A program made the translations under genes and the position numbers. The notes beneath the pieces are model-generated. The model saw only the letters and a program-made list of their open reading frames with translations. It ran no database searches and was not told where the DNA came from. A DNA stretch of 64,000 bases, taken from contig MU859125.1 in the NCBI GenBank assembly GCA_033297205.1, positions 102,759 to 166,758 on the forward strand, given 5' to 3'. The stretch is from Pseudoneurospora amorphoporcata. Lineage: Eukaryota; Ascomycota; Sordariomycetes; Sordariales; Sordariaceae. Below, in pieces: positions 22,808-35,333 of the stretch. The stretch's first letter is position 1, and every line of letters begins with the position of its first letter.

Positions 22808-23632
22808 CTAAGCCGGGGGAGGCCCCTGTGCAGGCAAAGTATAGCTCCCCCCGATATCCAAAAGATAAGCCATGGAATTCCACTCGACATCGAGGCTCTT
22901 GATCTGCCACATCCTCTTCTGCTTGTTGTAGGTAGCGCCGGCGACGGCGATGCCGCGCACGGGTTTCTGGGCGACGCCGAAGGTGGCGGTCCAGATGATG
23001 GTGATGTAGTTGCAGTTGAAGGTCGAGAAGGTCACTCTGAGGGGGAGGTTGTCGGGCTGTTTTTTTTGGTAGGTAAGAAGTTGGTCACTTGTGAAAGAGG
23101 GAAATGGGGAGAGTGAGAGAGAGATGGGGGGATGGGAGGTGGGAGAGAGAGTGAGTGAAGAAATTAGAGAGAGGTGAAGAAAGAAACCTGAATGAAAGGT
23201 AAAGAGAGATGTGAAGAGTAGGTGAAGGGAGCAAGTGAAGTCAATAGGTAAACCGTAGTAGTGAAGAAAGACCGGAAGAGAGAAGGTGAAAGAACGAACC
23301 GCAACAGTCATATGATCCAGAAACTCCTGTTTACTCGCAAACGTAGGCACCGATCCATCCAACGGCTTCCCGATCAAAATATTGATGCTCGCACTCGTGT
23401 CCTTGAAGTCGTCCGTGAGGTACTTGGCATCGACCGGGTTCCAGGCGCTGATCATGCGCACGTAGGCGTCCCGGAGGAGGTTGGCATCTTCCTCGCGGAG
23501 GCACTTGTCACTCCCGCCGCCTCCGTAGATGCGGGATTCGACGAGATCGGATTCGGACTGGGGGAGCGCAACGGCGGAGGTGAGGGCCATGAAGGCAGTG
23601 ACGAGGACGCTGAGAGATGGAATGAGATTCAT
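22808..23632 (-). CDS. Secreted NTF2-like domain protein, 193 aa
   Basis: Two exons, 23632-23300 and 23056-22808, give 193 residues. Residues 1-22 are a signal peptide (MNLIPSLSVLVTAFMALTSA). The mature part has the pattern of fungal NTF2-like/SnoaL-fold proteins: a helix with LLRDAYVRMISAWNP, then DDFKDTSASINILIGKP, and beta strands TFNCNYITIIWTATF and RGIAVAGATYN. Two cysteines (C44 and the one in FNCNY) could form a disulfide. The intron (23299-23057, 243 nt) has an unusual GTTCGT donor and an AAACAG acceptor; removing it joins FLDHMTVA to PDNLPLRVTF in frame. The intron is a multiple of three and has no stop, so retention would yield 274 aa. No enzyme function is known to me. Most likely an extracellular protein. 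Confidence 0.75.
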   Translation of the reverse strand: MNLIPSLSVLVTAFMALTSAVALPQSESDLVESRIYGGGGSDKCLREEDANLLRDAYVRMISAWNPVDAKYLTDDFKDTSASINILIGKPLDGSVPTFASKQEFLDHMTVAVRSFTFSLPVFLHYYGLPIDFTCSLHLLFTSLFTFHSGFFLHLSLISSLTLSPTSHPPISLSLSPFPSFTSDQLLTYQKKQPDNLPLRVTFSTFNCNYITIIWTATFGVAQKPVRGIAVAGATYNKQKRMWQIKSLDVEWNSMAYLLDIGGSYTLPAQGPPPA

Positions 23633-25655
23633 CTTTGCGGTTTGGTGTACGAGGGCTCTTGTTGATGGTGGTGGAGGATGAGACTGAGGTAGGATAGACT
23701 TGTGAAGCGGGATGAGAGGATGGCTGTTCTAGGTTGAAGACTCGAGGGAGGAGCCTCACACTTATACCTCGATCGATATCTACAGGTATTCTCATTCTCT
23801 GGGTCTCGGTCCCAGGAGCCAGGGAGGGCCGCGCCAAGGATCGTTGTACAAGCACGGGAGTACCTGACTCCCTCCAGTTCCCAGCCCAAGCCATCGGAAC
23901 TCCCCCATGGGGTACAAAACGGGATACGGGGTACGGGGAACTCGGCACTAAGTCCCCTGGTTTAATGCGCCTTATGTTTGGTCGGTGTAGGTTAAGTTTG
24001 TAACCTCCAAGATGTACGTAGTCCCCAAACGCGCTGCCATGGGTCATAGTAAAACCGCCCAAGACATCGTGCGGATCTGTCAGTCAGTCAGTCAAGCGAA
24101 GGGAATGTCTCTCCTACGCCCTCCCCGGACCATTTAGACCAACCGGGGAAAGGGCCCTTGCCCAATCAACATAAAGCAGCTCAACACCCAATCTAGAACT
24201 ACGCAACTCCTCAAGTTTGGTTCAACCACAACCCTTGCTTACTCAGACAATACATGAGCCTCAGTGCAACTGCCACGCCAAGACAGGAAATAGAGTCAAT
24301 AACAAGATGCGTGTTCAGGTCCAGTCAGGTCGTCAACCTTACGAACAAGACACAATACTTTCGGAAATGGCCCGGACGGACTTGTCAGCTCCCAGCCTTT
24401 TTCTTATTCCTCCGGGGAAGACAGGAGGAGAAGGGACGGGGACGGAAAGTCGAAAAGTAAAAAGCAGCACTCTGCATGCAATACTTGTGCCAGTTTGCGG
24501 ATGCTAGACTGCCAGTCCCCCACAATCTCTCCGCAAATACCACGGGACGGGCCAATGATATATGCTTGTTGGTAGACTCACTGAAAGGACAGTCTCAACC
24601 CAGGCTGGTCGGTCAGGTGCAATTCGGGACGCCACAACCCCAAGCCGGGCAGACAAGCCAAACTTTCGACGTTTTGCACTTGCTTCCCCAGTGCCTCTCA
24701 ACGACAAGTTGCTACCCTACTCAGGCCGCTAGGCAGAGAAACTGGACAAAAGGAAACGACCAACGGCAGGCTACGCTCTATCGTACCGACAGAGCCAATA
24801 GATGTCAGGCAACGAAGCGGCGAAAGCAATAAAACCATACAAAGATAGCCCAACGCTGTCAAAGGTCACAGACTCCCGAACGGCAGTCGGACTAGTTACT
24901 CCAGTTCGAGGCACCTAGGTAATGTGGTGATACCTCATAAGCAGTACGCATCAACTATGCGATGCAGCCGGACAATGAGCATGCGGAGTGGTAGTACGAA
25001 CGCTTTAATAGATACGCCACAGCTGAAATGGTTCAACGCCTCCCGGTCCCGAAAGATGGAAGCCCGATGTGTGGCTTTCCAGTCTTTCTGATTTGAGATG
25101 AAGTGGTAGTGCTGGCAAATGAAAGCACAGCATGAGATACCTTTAATGCGTATGTGCCCGACCTTTGGCTTCGGAAATAGGAAAGGCATACGTAATCGCA
25201 AACCAACCGCAGCAGCGTGAAGTGGCAGAAGCAAGAAGCACCAAAACCAAGAAGCAAACAACAAGGGAGACTGAGACTGAGCCAAATGAATGGATAGGAT
25301 AACCCGAAGAACATCCAATTCAATAATTTATTGAATGACCCAAAACGCCGTCCCTAATGCAAGAACGCAAGGATGCTGGAAGTAAAAACAAAAACAGATC
25401 TGTCCAAGACAAGAAATCCCCTTCCTCGATCTCTCCCTGCCGCCCATCTCTTGGGCCGCTATAAGAGAAAAAAAAAACGGGAAAAATGACATGTATCTGA
25501 TCTGTATCCAAAAGTCTCAATAATGTAGTATGCAAGATCAAAATCCAACTTTTTTCGTCCTTCCTTCAGAATTCCCTAGTCTTCCAAAGTTTCACCCCCA
25601 TCATCCACATCATTACTTCCTTTCTGTCCACCTCCTATCCCCTCGATCATAACCC
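23633..25655. other. Intergenic
   Basis: No gene recognised. It contains the promoter of the NTF2-like gene on one side and the 3' flank of the coiled-coil gene on the other. Short open frames in both strands show no coherent coding pattern. Confidence 0.35.
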
Positions 25656-28602
25656 CTAAATCAACCCCCTCATAGCCTCCTCAATACTCCCCAACTGACT
25701 CCTATCCAAAGCCTCCACCGTCACTTTGCTCGGCAGCCCGCCCTTCCTGACCAAAAACCCCGGGATCACGCCCGGCTGATTGATGCCGGGAGCCCTAGCC
25801 TTGATGGTGGTTCCCGTGGTCGCCGATGATACGGACCGCACGGAAGACGACAAAGGCGTGGTGGCGCTCGTAGCCGCCGTGCCAGCTGTGCCGGCCGTAT
25901 CAGTCGTGATAGACGAGCTAATGCTTCGGTAGGAGGACTTGCCGTCGCTTGGAGCGATGACGATTCCTAGGCCCGTGCCTGCGCTTGTTCCAACAGGGGT
26001 GGGAGTGGGTGTGGGTTCGGGGAGTTCCGGGGTTGGCTCTAATCCTGATCCTGTTCCGGATTCGTTTGTGTTCGGCTGGCTGGTTGCGCTCTGGGACCCC
26101 CAAGGCCGCCACGAGACTAGCTTACCCAAGGCAGGAAGAGACAGCTGACGGGAGGCTGTTGATCGCACAGAAGAAGAGGACATATGCAAACCGTCAGTGT
26201 GGGCGCGACGATTGGGATTGAGGAAGAAGGGCCGCTCAGCGGCGACCGAATTCTGGGAGGTGGATACGGGTCGGGGTAGGCGCTGTCCTACCAGGGCCAA
26301 GTTATCTCTGGCGTGCATGCTTCCGCGCGATCCGCGCGCGCCCGAGTACGAGATGGTCGGCATGGCTGTGACGTTGCTGATTCCGGTTCCGGCGGCGCTG
26401 AGGCCGAGGGGTCGGAGGGTCAGTTGACTCGGGCGAACCTTGAGGGTGTGGATGTCGAGACCGTTAGAGAGAGACATGATGGATTCGTGTGAGGTCATAC
26501 GCCGGAGTCTTCCTGAGGATCGTTGCTCAGCCACTTCGGGGTGGAAATCGAGATCGTTATGGATGGTGTCATCGCCCGCGATTGCCGGGTCATCGCCGTC
26601 GCCATTTTCGCTGATGGTCTCAACGGTGTCGTCTTCGGCGGAGGAAACCCCGTGGGCCATGTCGGGTACGTCGTCGGTGGTGTATGCGCCCATGGCGTTG
26701 TTGAGCTCCTCGGCAAGCACGAGACCAGCGAGCGAACGGTGGCCGGGGTACGGTGGTGAACAAGCACCGCAATTGTGCATGGCCGTGCTACGGGCCGACC
26801 ATTGGGACGCATGTCTGCGGTGGGACCTTCGGTTCCATTCGGGCGAAGCTGGATCGACACTTGTTGTGGGAGAGTTGGGGACCGACACCTCGATGATGCC
26901 GCGGTCGAAAACGGAATTACGCCGGGGGTTCGATTGTGGAGAGGTCGGCGCGGAGGACGGCGCAAATTCGGAAGGCATTTCGGATATTAGAGACCAACGG
27001 CCAGCTGCTGTCGAAGTGGAATCGTGAGTACTGTGACGCGGGACAAATGGTGGCCCAAGGCCACGGCCCGCCTGCCATTGGAGATTCTGGGAAGATACTG
27101 GTGTTGTAGGTGCTGAGATGATGGGTGGCGGCGAAAAGGTACCTGAAGTAATGGCTTTCCTGTTCTTTCTTGATTTTCGTGACTCTCCCTTCTGGGCGAT
27201 GTGGTAATGATGGTGGACGTGTACGGCCTGTGAAATCTTTGGTGTTTTGGCCGAATCGGGATCGTCGAAATCTGTCTGCAGTGTTGATACGGTACCCGTC
27301 TGCTTACTATTACTTGATAACGGCTGGTGATAATGCATCTGTTCCCGTAGGAGCTGAATTTCGTCGTGTGAGTTGATTAGCATGTCGCGCAGTTCGGCAA
27401 TGCCCAGTTGTAAATTGGCATTGTCCTGCAAGAGGTCGCGCACGAAATGCGACACGACATTGCTACTGCTCTTTGTGTCGGATAGGGATTTGACAGCGGC
27501 AGCGCCCTTAAGTCTGCCTGCGGCCGTGCTGAGCTCCTTTTCCATTTCTCGTTGTTTCTCGATACGGCCCATAACCTCGGCGTGTCGATCCCGTTCTTCC
27601 TTGGCTTCCTTCTCCATGCGCTCCAGTTGTTCCTGCAAGTCGTTGATGCCCTTTTCGGCCTGCTTCCAACGTGTGATGGCGGTGCGAGCCTCCTCCTGTG
27701 TGTTGACCAAGGTCGCCTGTAATGTCGCCTGTTCCTCCTCGAGCATGGTGAGTTGCTTCTCCAGGGTTGCTGCCCTCTCCGCCGCCATTTCCAGCCGGCG
27801 GATCTCGCGCTGGGACTCGCGTAGAGTGGTCTCGAGGTAGTCAATCCGGGTATCGGCCTCTCGGACGGTATCGTTGAGCGAATCGAGTTCAGCATGGAGG
27901 CTGTAGTTCTCGTGTATCTTTTCCCTGTTCTTCTCCTGGAGCTCTGCATTTTCGCGTTCCAGCTGTTCGATGCGAGCGGTGAGTTCGGCGCGGTCGCGTT
28001 CGGCGGCGGCCATGTAGGCTTCATGGCGAATGAGCAGGGTCTGGAGGGAAAAGGTCAGCGAGGAGAAGCAATCCTCCGGCCTGGGTTGCCGCGCGCGCCA
28101 TTTGCCGTGCGTTGCGCGTGTTTTTTTCCGACCACTCCAGCATTGTGCATTTTGTGAGGAATAAGGAGGTAAATGGTTTCGCGAGCAGGCCATGGGAGGT
28201 GCGAAATCGAGGGATGTGAAGGGAGCGATGGACGGTGGCGGGCGCACAAGGGGGAGGATGGAAGGAATGCGGCACGCATCAACAGGAAGCAGGTCTGCGT
28301 CACTGATTACTCACCTGGCCCATTTTGGCGGCCGTATGGACATCGCGCTCGACACTCTTGAGTAGAGTACAGTTGTGCCTAAGATAGACGCAGTCCTCCC
28401 TTCCACAGCAGCACCGCATAGCCGACGGCTGTGCCCCTTGGGCGGAATAATTATCACCATTGGATTCCATGGCGGCGCCGGGTGTTGAACTTTGCGGCAC
28501 GAGCTCAGCTACGGGCTCAGTATGCTCAACAGCAGCAGCGGCGGCTACTTCTTGTTCGCGGTCGGGGGTCGGGGTCGCGGCGTCTGCCATTCCCATTCCC
28601 AT
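25656..28602 (-). CDS. Large coiled-coil protein, 890 aa, function unknown
   Basis: Exon 1 (28602-28315) begins MGMGMADAATPTPD and carries a Cys cluster (RCCCGREDCVYLRHNC). The intron 28314-28042 has GTGAGT, a CTGAC branch and CTCCAG. Exon 2 runs 28040-25656, and the join (AAKMGQ to TLLIRHEAYM) is in phase. Residues about 105-330 are a long heptad coiled coil (AELTARIEQLERENAELQEK and onward). A second short helical block, HFVRDLLQDNANLQLGIAEL, follows. The remaining 550 residues are Ser/Thr/Pro-rich and likely disordered, ending in a basic-hydrophobic conserved-looking tail (GFLVRKGGLPSKVTVEALDRS). The layout suggests a cytoskeletal or scaffold protein. I do not recognise the family and give no function. 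Confidence 0.8.
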
Positions 28603-31423
28603 CCCTATAGTGTATGGGGACGCGAGAGGGCAGATACTGGACTCGTCGGGCTCGTCGGTGACCGTCGCTGGAATGTGTTGCTGTCGGAGGCGGAATCAGG
28701 GAAGGATGAGGATGAGGAGGAGGACGGTGTCTTAGTCAACACCACCTCCACCATGCTGCTGAAATGTCGACCCCTAAATGACCTTTACCACGGGTCTGGA
28801 CTCGCTTTTACGCTGTGGCTTAGAAGCCAAATTGCGTAGAAGTCGGTAAGGAACGGGTAGGGGACACCTGTGCACGGATACACGAATGCTGTTGCGGAGA
28901 CTTTTGGTAGATGGGGAAAAAGTGGAAGAAGGTCGGGGAAAAGCACGAGGACCACCGGATCGTTGACTCGGGACTCGCAAGGATCGGCGGGCAAAGGACG
29001 GTGAACGCGGTGATACCCTAGTCAAAGGATATGTAGTAAGAGCGAGAAGAAGAGCAAAACGGGGACTCGTAGGTCTATAGGTCAGGTAGCAAGCGGTATA
29101 AGATATCAGTCTCGGTGGTGGGTATGGGTAGATAATATAGTGTAGAGGGTGGGAATCAAAGAGAGAAATAGAAGGGAAAAAAAGAAAAAAGGAAGAATGT
29201 GAAATGATAACGAGAAAATGGCGAGCACTGGTTGGGCGTCACCCCCTCCCCATGGCGCCGGGATGGTCAATTGGGGAGTGATCCATGTCTTCCACTTGTC
29301 CCCATTTAAGGCCCCGGTTTGGTCCTCATGTGCTTCTTTTTGGGTATGAATTGAGTGAACAACACAGCACCAAAGGCCGCAATTTTTGGCCAAAGACTGC
29401 GAAGAGGATGACTGGCGTCCTTTGTGGATTCCATTCCAGAGGTCGAGGACGCGCCAGGTCACCAAATGCACAAGCAGAACAAGCGTGCATTTGGGTGCAC
29501 TTGAACGCCAATGGACTGACCTGGCGCAAATCGTTGCAGCTAGACTGCAGCCGCACAAGCCAAGACTCCCACCACAATTATGCCGAAAAGGTACCCGCTC
29601 ACACCAATGATACTATACCATTTCCATTTGTACACCTCCTCACAGCTGTCAGCCCTTTCCCTTATGCTAACGGTCTTGTGCACTTTTGCTCCTGTTTCTT
29701 AACACAGCTACTCAACCGACCAGCTGCCAAATGTACAGAGCTACAAAGATGCTCACCGCCCAATGCACCATATTAACCACTTCCAGCTTAGACCCCTTCA
29801 TTCTTCCCCGGTCCCCGACCATTGCGACTAAAACCCACTCACACCTAATCCATTGATAAAGCTAACGACAGCACAACAAGTCAACAACCGAACGACAAAT
29901 CGACACAACCGGAACCTTCAACCACAGACCGGCCGAGCGGGCGAGACAACATGCAAGACAAGCGAGGTGATTTCGAGAGGGTTCAGAGGAAAGAAGAAAG
30001 ACGTAAACGAGGAACAAGCACTGACCCTTCCTTCACGTTTTACGATTACAAGACGATAATGAATGAGGTGGAGTGGGCGACACGAATTTCCGTTACTGGT
30101 TATGTTCGTGATTCGAATGTCCACCAGGTTAATGAGATAATAACTTCCCCGAAAAAGTTACCAAAAATAATCAGCGACCAAGAGCCAACGGATTCGTCCT
30201 CAAGGCTACCTACCCATCGACTACATATGATCTCCGAGGGAAGAAGCGAAACGAGGCGAGATGGGTATAAATTACTACAAAGGTTGAAGAAATGAGTATC
30301 TGCGCCAACACACACTGTCAATCCTCCATCCTCTCTCTACATTCAGTCCTCGAGTTGTCTTCAAAAGACCTTCCTTCCTTCCTGACTTTCTATTTTTTTT
30401 TTTTTATTTATTTTTTTTTTTCGACCGACCAAGTAGGTATAACTGACACTCGAATACCTAAACGGTAACAAACCCCGAAAAGAATCCCTACCGCCTCGTT
30501 CTCGAATTCCCCGCATGTCCGTCCGCTCATGCCCGCGCGGACGGCCCAAACATGGATGATCCACGGGTTCTTTTTCGCGGGCATTTTGGATCACATAGTG
30601 CATGCATGCGGGTATCTCCACATTGTTGGACTGATCCTAGACCGGCGGGCGGTTTCGGCGATCCATCCGGGCGGGCAAGGGCCCTTGTTGCACTTATTGC
30701 ACTTGTTGCCCTGTCGGTCGAGATGGTGAAAGTTCTTTCATTTTGTTCGTGTTTTCTTTCTCCCAGGCAGTCACTCAGCTTTCTCTTCTAGTCGCTGAAC
30801 CACAACGTTGCCCTAGGCCCGGCCGGGGAATACCAAAACTAAAAAGATATCGTGTGACTGTATACCATCACCACCGTGGCACCTCAATCCCATGCAAATC
30901 ATCGATTTGTCACACACTCACAGGCCATCGCGTAGGTAGGTAACGCGATGCCTTCATCCCAGATACGTATTCGTTTCACACACATCTTACATACCTACTG
31001 CGGTAAAGAACAGAGGTGAACAGGCACATTGAAAACAGAACGACTGCAACTCAATGCCCCCGAAAAAGCAGACCAGACGGATCGAATGACCTACTGACCT
31101 GTGTACTGAAAATAGGTATATACTTCAATAATTCGCCACTCCTTCGTTACTCATAGTACCTTATCCTGTTTTCAGTCATACAACAAAACAACGCTAATGC
31201 CTATGTCTGCCAAAGCACTATATATATATACTAAGCTTTTTCCCTTCGTGTATGATCGCGCCGTATACACTGTTCAAGAAGACGCGCGCCTAGCCCGCTA
31301 CCTGTTTCCTCCCTCCGTCTCACAGTTCATCCCTCCCGAAAAAGTGACAATCTGAACTGCGGTCGCCTGCGCTTGTTCTGGGTGTTCCAGCAGCATCATC
31401 TCAGAGTTGCAACCCGCCGCTCC
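28603..31423. other. Intergenic
   Basis: No convincing gene. It contains the 5' flank of the coiled-coil gene, a T-rich low-complexity stretch at 30391-30421 and a GTAGGTAGGTAA microsatellite near 30930. Confidence 0.35.
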
Positions 31424-31796
31424 TCATATCGGATATCGGCACTCGTGTGCTCTATTGCATTTGATGCAGGCTGTGCAAGGGCGTTTCTGGTCACACTGAA
31501 ATACATAACCATGTCAGTGACGGAACCCTGACCGAGGATGGGATTATGCGGCTTACCAACACTTTCCTCAGACGACACACTATGCAACTGACGGCTGGGC
31601 GGCTTCGAATGCGTCGAGGCTTCTTGTCGCCCCCACCCCCAGCCCCAGACCCAGCGCCATTCCCGCCCCCGCTCCCGCTTCCACCCACAGTCTCGGTGCC
31701 TTTCCCGCTTCCACCTCCGGTCCCAGCGTCTTTCCCGCTCCCGTTTCCTACCCAAGTGAAAGTCCAAGCCGGGGTCCCATAGCGTGGTAGTCCCAT
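31424..31796 (-). CDS. Stand-alone Zn2Cys6 DNA-binding domain, 103 aa
   Basis: Exon 1 (31796-31557) starts MGLPRYGTPAWTF. It runs through a Gly/Ser/Lys-rich linker and a basic patch (KKPRRIRSRPAV) to CIVCRLRKVL. It joins by a GTAAGC...TTTCAG intron (31556-31496) to exon 2 (31495-31424), CDQKRPCTAC and on to ECRYPI then TGA. The result is a complete fungal binuclear cluster: C71-x2-C74-x6-C81-x5-C87-x2-C90-x8-C99, with a basic stretch after the second Cys. Such domains normally sit at the N-terminus of proteins of 500-1000 aa; here the frame stops right after the cluster and no middle homology region follows downstream. It may be a truncated regulator, a competitor protein, or a first part whose next exon I missed. 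Start codon is uncertain. Confidence 0.55.
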
Positions 31797-32069
31797 GGTC
31801 AGTAGTCCTAGTCCCACGGTCACTAGCAGGGGAAAATGTCCCTCTTTCAGATTCTCCTCCAACTCCAGCTGCTCCAGTGGCAGCGACCGAACAACAATGA
31901 GAATAATACCCTATTCTTTCCTGAAAGTGGTCATCTCTGCGGCGGTCCCTGTTCTTGTACCTCGGGTTCCAACAGCATCATCTTCAGCTCCAGCTCCACT
32001 CATACTCAACAGGGACCGAATCGGCAGCAGTCTTCCCCTTAGATCCAATAAGGGGTCCTGATGAGGCTT

Positions 32070-35000
32070 CTAACCCTCATGAGTGGCCCCAGCGCCTTCC
32101 GCGCTCCCACTGCCACTCCCTCTCTCAGTTCTAGTCCTAGTCCTAGGGCCACTAGCAGGAGTCCTTTGCTCAGGCCTTCCTCCAATTTCAGATGTTCCAG
32201 GTCCCGATCCAGATCCCGTGGCATCGACCCAAGAAGAACCGCGAGATTTCCCAAGCCAATCGCGCTCTGGATACACCATGAAATCCATGATGTTGAACTC
32301 CCCCACTCCCTGTCCCGATTCTCCTCCCAGCGCCGGGCCATGGATGGCATCTCCGCTCATGGGCTGCCCAGGCTGTTTGCTACTGCCGTCGCCATTATCA
32401 ATTAGTCGTCTGCCGTCGGTTCCTGCCATACCATGCACCTGGTCCGCGCTGTGGTTCTGGTTCGTTTCGGTCCCGCCGACATTTTGTCCCGGTGCGATGG
32501 CTGAAAGCGGGAATCTAGGCATGTTGAAGAAGTCAAAGACGTCGAGATATTCCAGATCGTTAACTCCTCCACCTCCTGCTCCCTCTCCTGCTCCCATAGA
32601 AAAATGCCCGTTGGCGTTGTTATTGATGGCAGGCACCATGGCGGCTGCGCTCATCATACTACTTCCGCCCGCAGTGGCCAAAGCTCCATGTTGTCTCGAG
32701 CCATGCCTAGGCTGGCGGCTAATCAACAAGTCCAAATCGAATGCGGTCCGTCGCATGTCCGCCAGGATCCGCACGCTACTCGGGGTCACCTCATCGCCCT
32801 CGCTCACGCTGGCCTTGTACTCGTCTAGTACTCGGGTCAAGAGACTGGAGTAGCGCGTGGCTACGTGCCAGTACTCGCCCATTTCCCGCAGGGTGTCGAC
32901 AAAGAATTTGATTTCCGGATTGAGGCTGCGCTCAACAGTGCTACCGTGGACCAGAAGAACGCGGGCAGCGACCCAGAGCGTGAACGCAAAGGGGGGACCA
33001 AGTGTGGAAAGCAAGTTGTATTCGACGACGAATTTGCCCAGGGCGAGAATGTTGTTGACTGCGTCGCGGCATGTTTGGGAGGCCATGTAGGAAGGAGAGA
33101 AAATGGGCGAACGGACGGTGGGATACGCGGCTGATGAGTGTAGACGAATGATGGCGGTGTGGTAGGTGGCGTGGAGCATGATCCAGGCGCAGCTCAAAGT
33201 ACGGGCAACCCTGGGGTGATCATAAATCTTGGCCATGTGATTGTAATCATCGGGGAGTTCAAATTTCCACACTTTGAGCATGGTATCGAGCTCTCGGTAG
33301 CGGTGCTGCCAACTTTCGACGTCGGTGAGAGACGAGATGTCGACGGGCTGCTTGAGGAACTTGTGGATCTTGGAAAGAATACCCAGAATCTCGATGTAGT
33401 AGCTGAAGGCGCCGAGATTCTCAGGCTTGTTGACTTGATAGTCGGCCGAGTTGTTGCTGTTGAGTCGGCTATCGTCGTCAGCGGCGTGGAACCATCGAGT
33501 CTCAACTTTCTGGTTCTTGATCCACAGCTCGTCGCGGCATGGGAGGGTCCGGTCGATTTCCTTGTCATCGAGCGCAAAGTCAAACGCCGTGGAGATGGTG
33601 GCGTAGCGATCGAGCACATATACCATCCAGAACAACCTTCTGCGGGACTCCTCCTCGGTGAAGTCGCGGGGCTCTGGAAGGACCATGGCGCGAAGAGTGC
33701 AGATCGAGGGATAGCTTGGGGAAACCGTAATGGAGTTCGTCTCGACGGCCAAGCCAAGCTGAACCACCCCTCGAGTGATGAGAGCCATAATGTTCCATCC
33801 TGGGGGCCCGTTGCTACTACCGCATAGATCCAGCGCAAGGATCACCAGTGCTTGCAGTGATATGACGGACGAATGCTCCATTCCATAGAGTAAGACACGC
33901 TGCTTTGAGGCGGTGTAGAAACGTTGCCGACTCTCCTTGGGGAGCATTTTGTTAGTTGCGAATCTCATGGCTGTAGCAACAATGGCATGCAGCAGGATCT
34001 TTTCTTCCTCATTTGGGATTCTCTCTCCGAAAAAGAGATCTTTCGTCGTCTCACGGTCCAGGATTGGACACCATGGGTGGATGTGTTTAAAGTATAGGTC
34101 CATGAGGGCGTAACAAACACCATACGGAGGAAGCTCCTGTTCAGTGCCTCCTTGTCCTTGCGTGGCCGGCAAAACCGATGTTAGCGACGGACCAGCTATC
34201 TGATGGGGGACGGCTCTGGGAGCGCCATAGTACTCTTGGACGGCCGCACTAGGGGTCATGGCCGGCTGTACATGAGGTTGAGTAGTTGCCACGTGCTGGA
34301 AATTGTCGTGGACGACGGCTGGAGTGCGAGGGCCCAGACCAAAGTCGGCTGAAGTCGAGGGTTTGTGCATGAAGAGGGCCCTCTCAGCTGGATCTGGGCC
34401 GGCGTGAGCGAAAACCGGAGGCGGTCCAGTATCGCGCGGTGTGCCATGGTCGTTGCTTTGCAGGCTTGGATTGCTCCGATGGCCTGCTGACACATGGTTA
34501 CTCCTGGTGCTGGCATTGTTGCTGAGGGTGGCGGGGCTGTTGACACTCCCCGGGTTCCCGTTGACGTCGAGGCCATGTGCCGCAAGGATCTCGGCGTGTC
34601 TTCTGAGCTCCCCCTCGAGATGGTCGAGACGCTGCTCTAACTCGCGGCCATAGCCTGCTCTAAGGCCAGGCTTCTTTCGTTCTTTATACTCGCACACATG
34701 TGCATTTCTATTACACCATCCGCAAGCTGGCTGGCCACGGTCGCATTTTACCTAGTTCAATGTTAGTTCTGACGAGACGGGGAAAATGTGGTTAGGCGGT
34801 GGTGGAATGGGGAATCAGGCGAACCTTTCGTGTTTTGCAAGTTTCGCAACTTGTAGTCGTCAGTCAGTTTCATGTAATCCCAAACACGACGATAAACGAG
34901 GTATGAAAAGCCTGACGCGTGGGTGATGCTGTTGCTACTGTTGGTGACGATGCCAGGACAACATGGAGTGTTATCCACAACGCGCATCATGCACAGTTGC

Positions 35001-35333
35001 ACTAACAGACAGCATGGCAATCTCTCGGTAAGAGGCTGCCGAGGCGAATGAAAAAGAAATATAACAGTGGACTTACGAGACAGAAAGGGGTCTCTTTCGC
35101 TTGCCATTAGGGAGCAGTTGGTCGTTACCGTGGTCATTGTCATTGTCGTCGTCGTCGCCGCTCTGCTGGCCGTCGTCGCTGTAGACGGAGGAATTTGGCG
35201 GACCATGCTGCTGCCCCTGGAATGGAGCTGCCACTGGCAAAGGCGGCCGTGACGGCCCTGCCACTTGATGATACTGTTGGCCGCCGCTGTATCTGGAACC
35301 CGAAGCAACAGCAGCAGCAGGCTGGGACTGCAT
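32070..35333 (-). CDS. Zn2Cys6 transcription factor with fungal middle homology region, 987 aa
   Basis: Exons are 35333-35077, a 25-nt microexon 34849-34825, and 34751-32070. The introns are GTAAGT...CTGAC...ACAAG and GTTCGC...GAACTAG. The joined frame makes the zinc cluster C87-x2-C90-x6-C97-x6-C104-x2-C107-x6-C114, followed by a short coiled coil (ELEQRLDHLEGELRRHAEIL). The middle homology region spans about residues 300-650 (HIHPWCPILDRETT, ESRRRLFWMVYVLDRYA). The C-terminus is Gly/Ser/Thr-rich. 35333 is the first ATG available, but the frame stays open another 270 nt upstream without an ATG, so a further 5' exon is possible. It lies divergent to L-rhamnonate dehydratase, so a role in L-rhamnose control (RhaR-like) is plausible but inferred. 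Regulators such as BglR/COL-26 have a similar domain layout. Confidence 0.88.
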
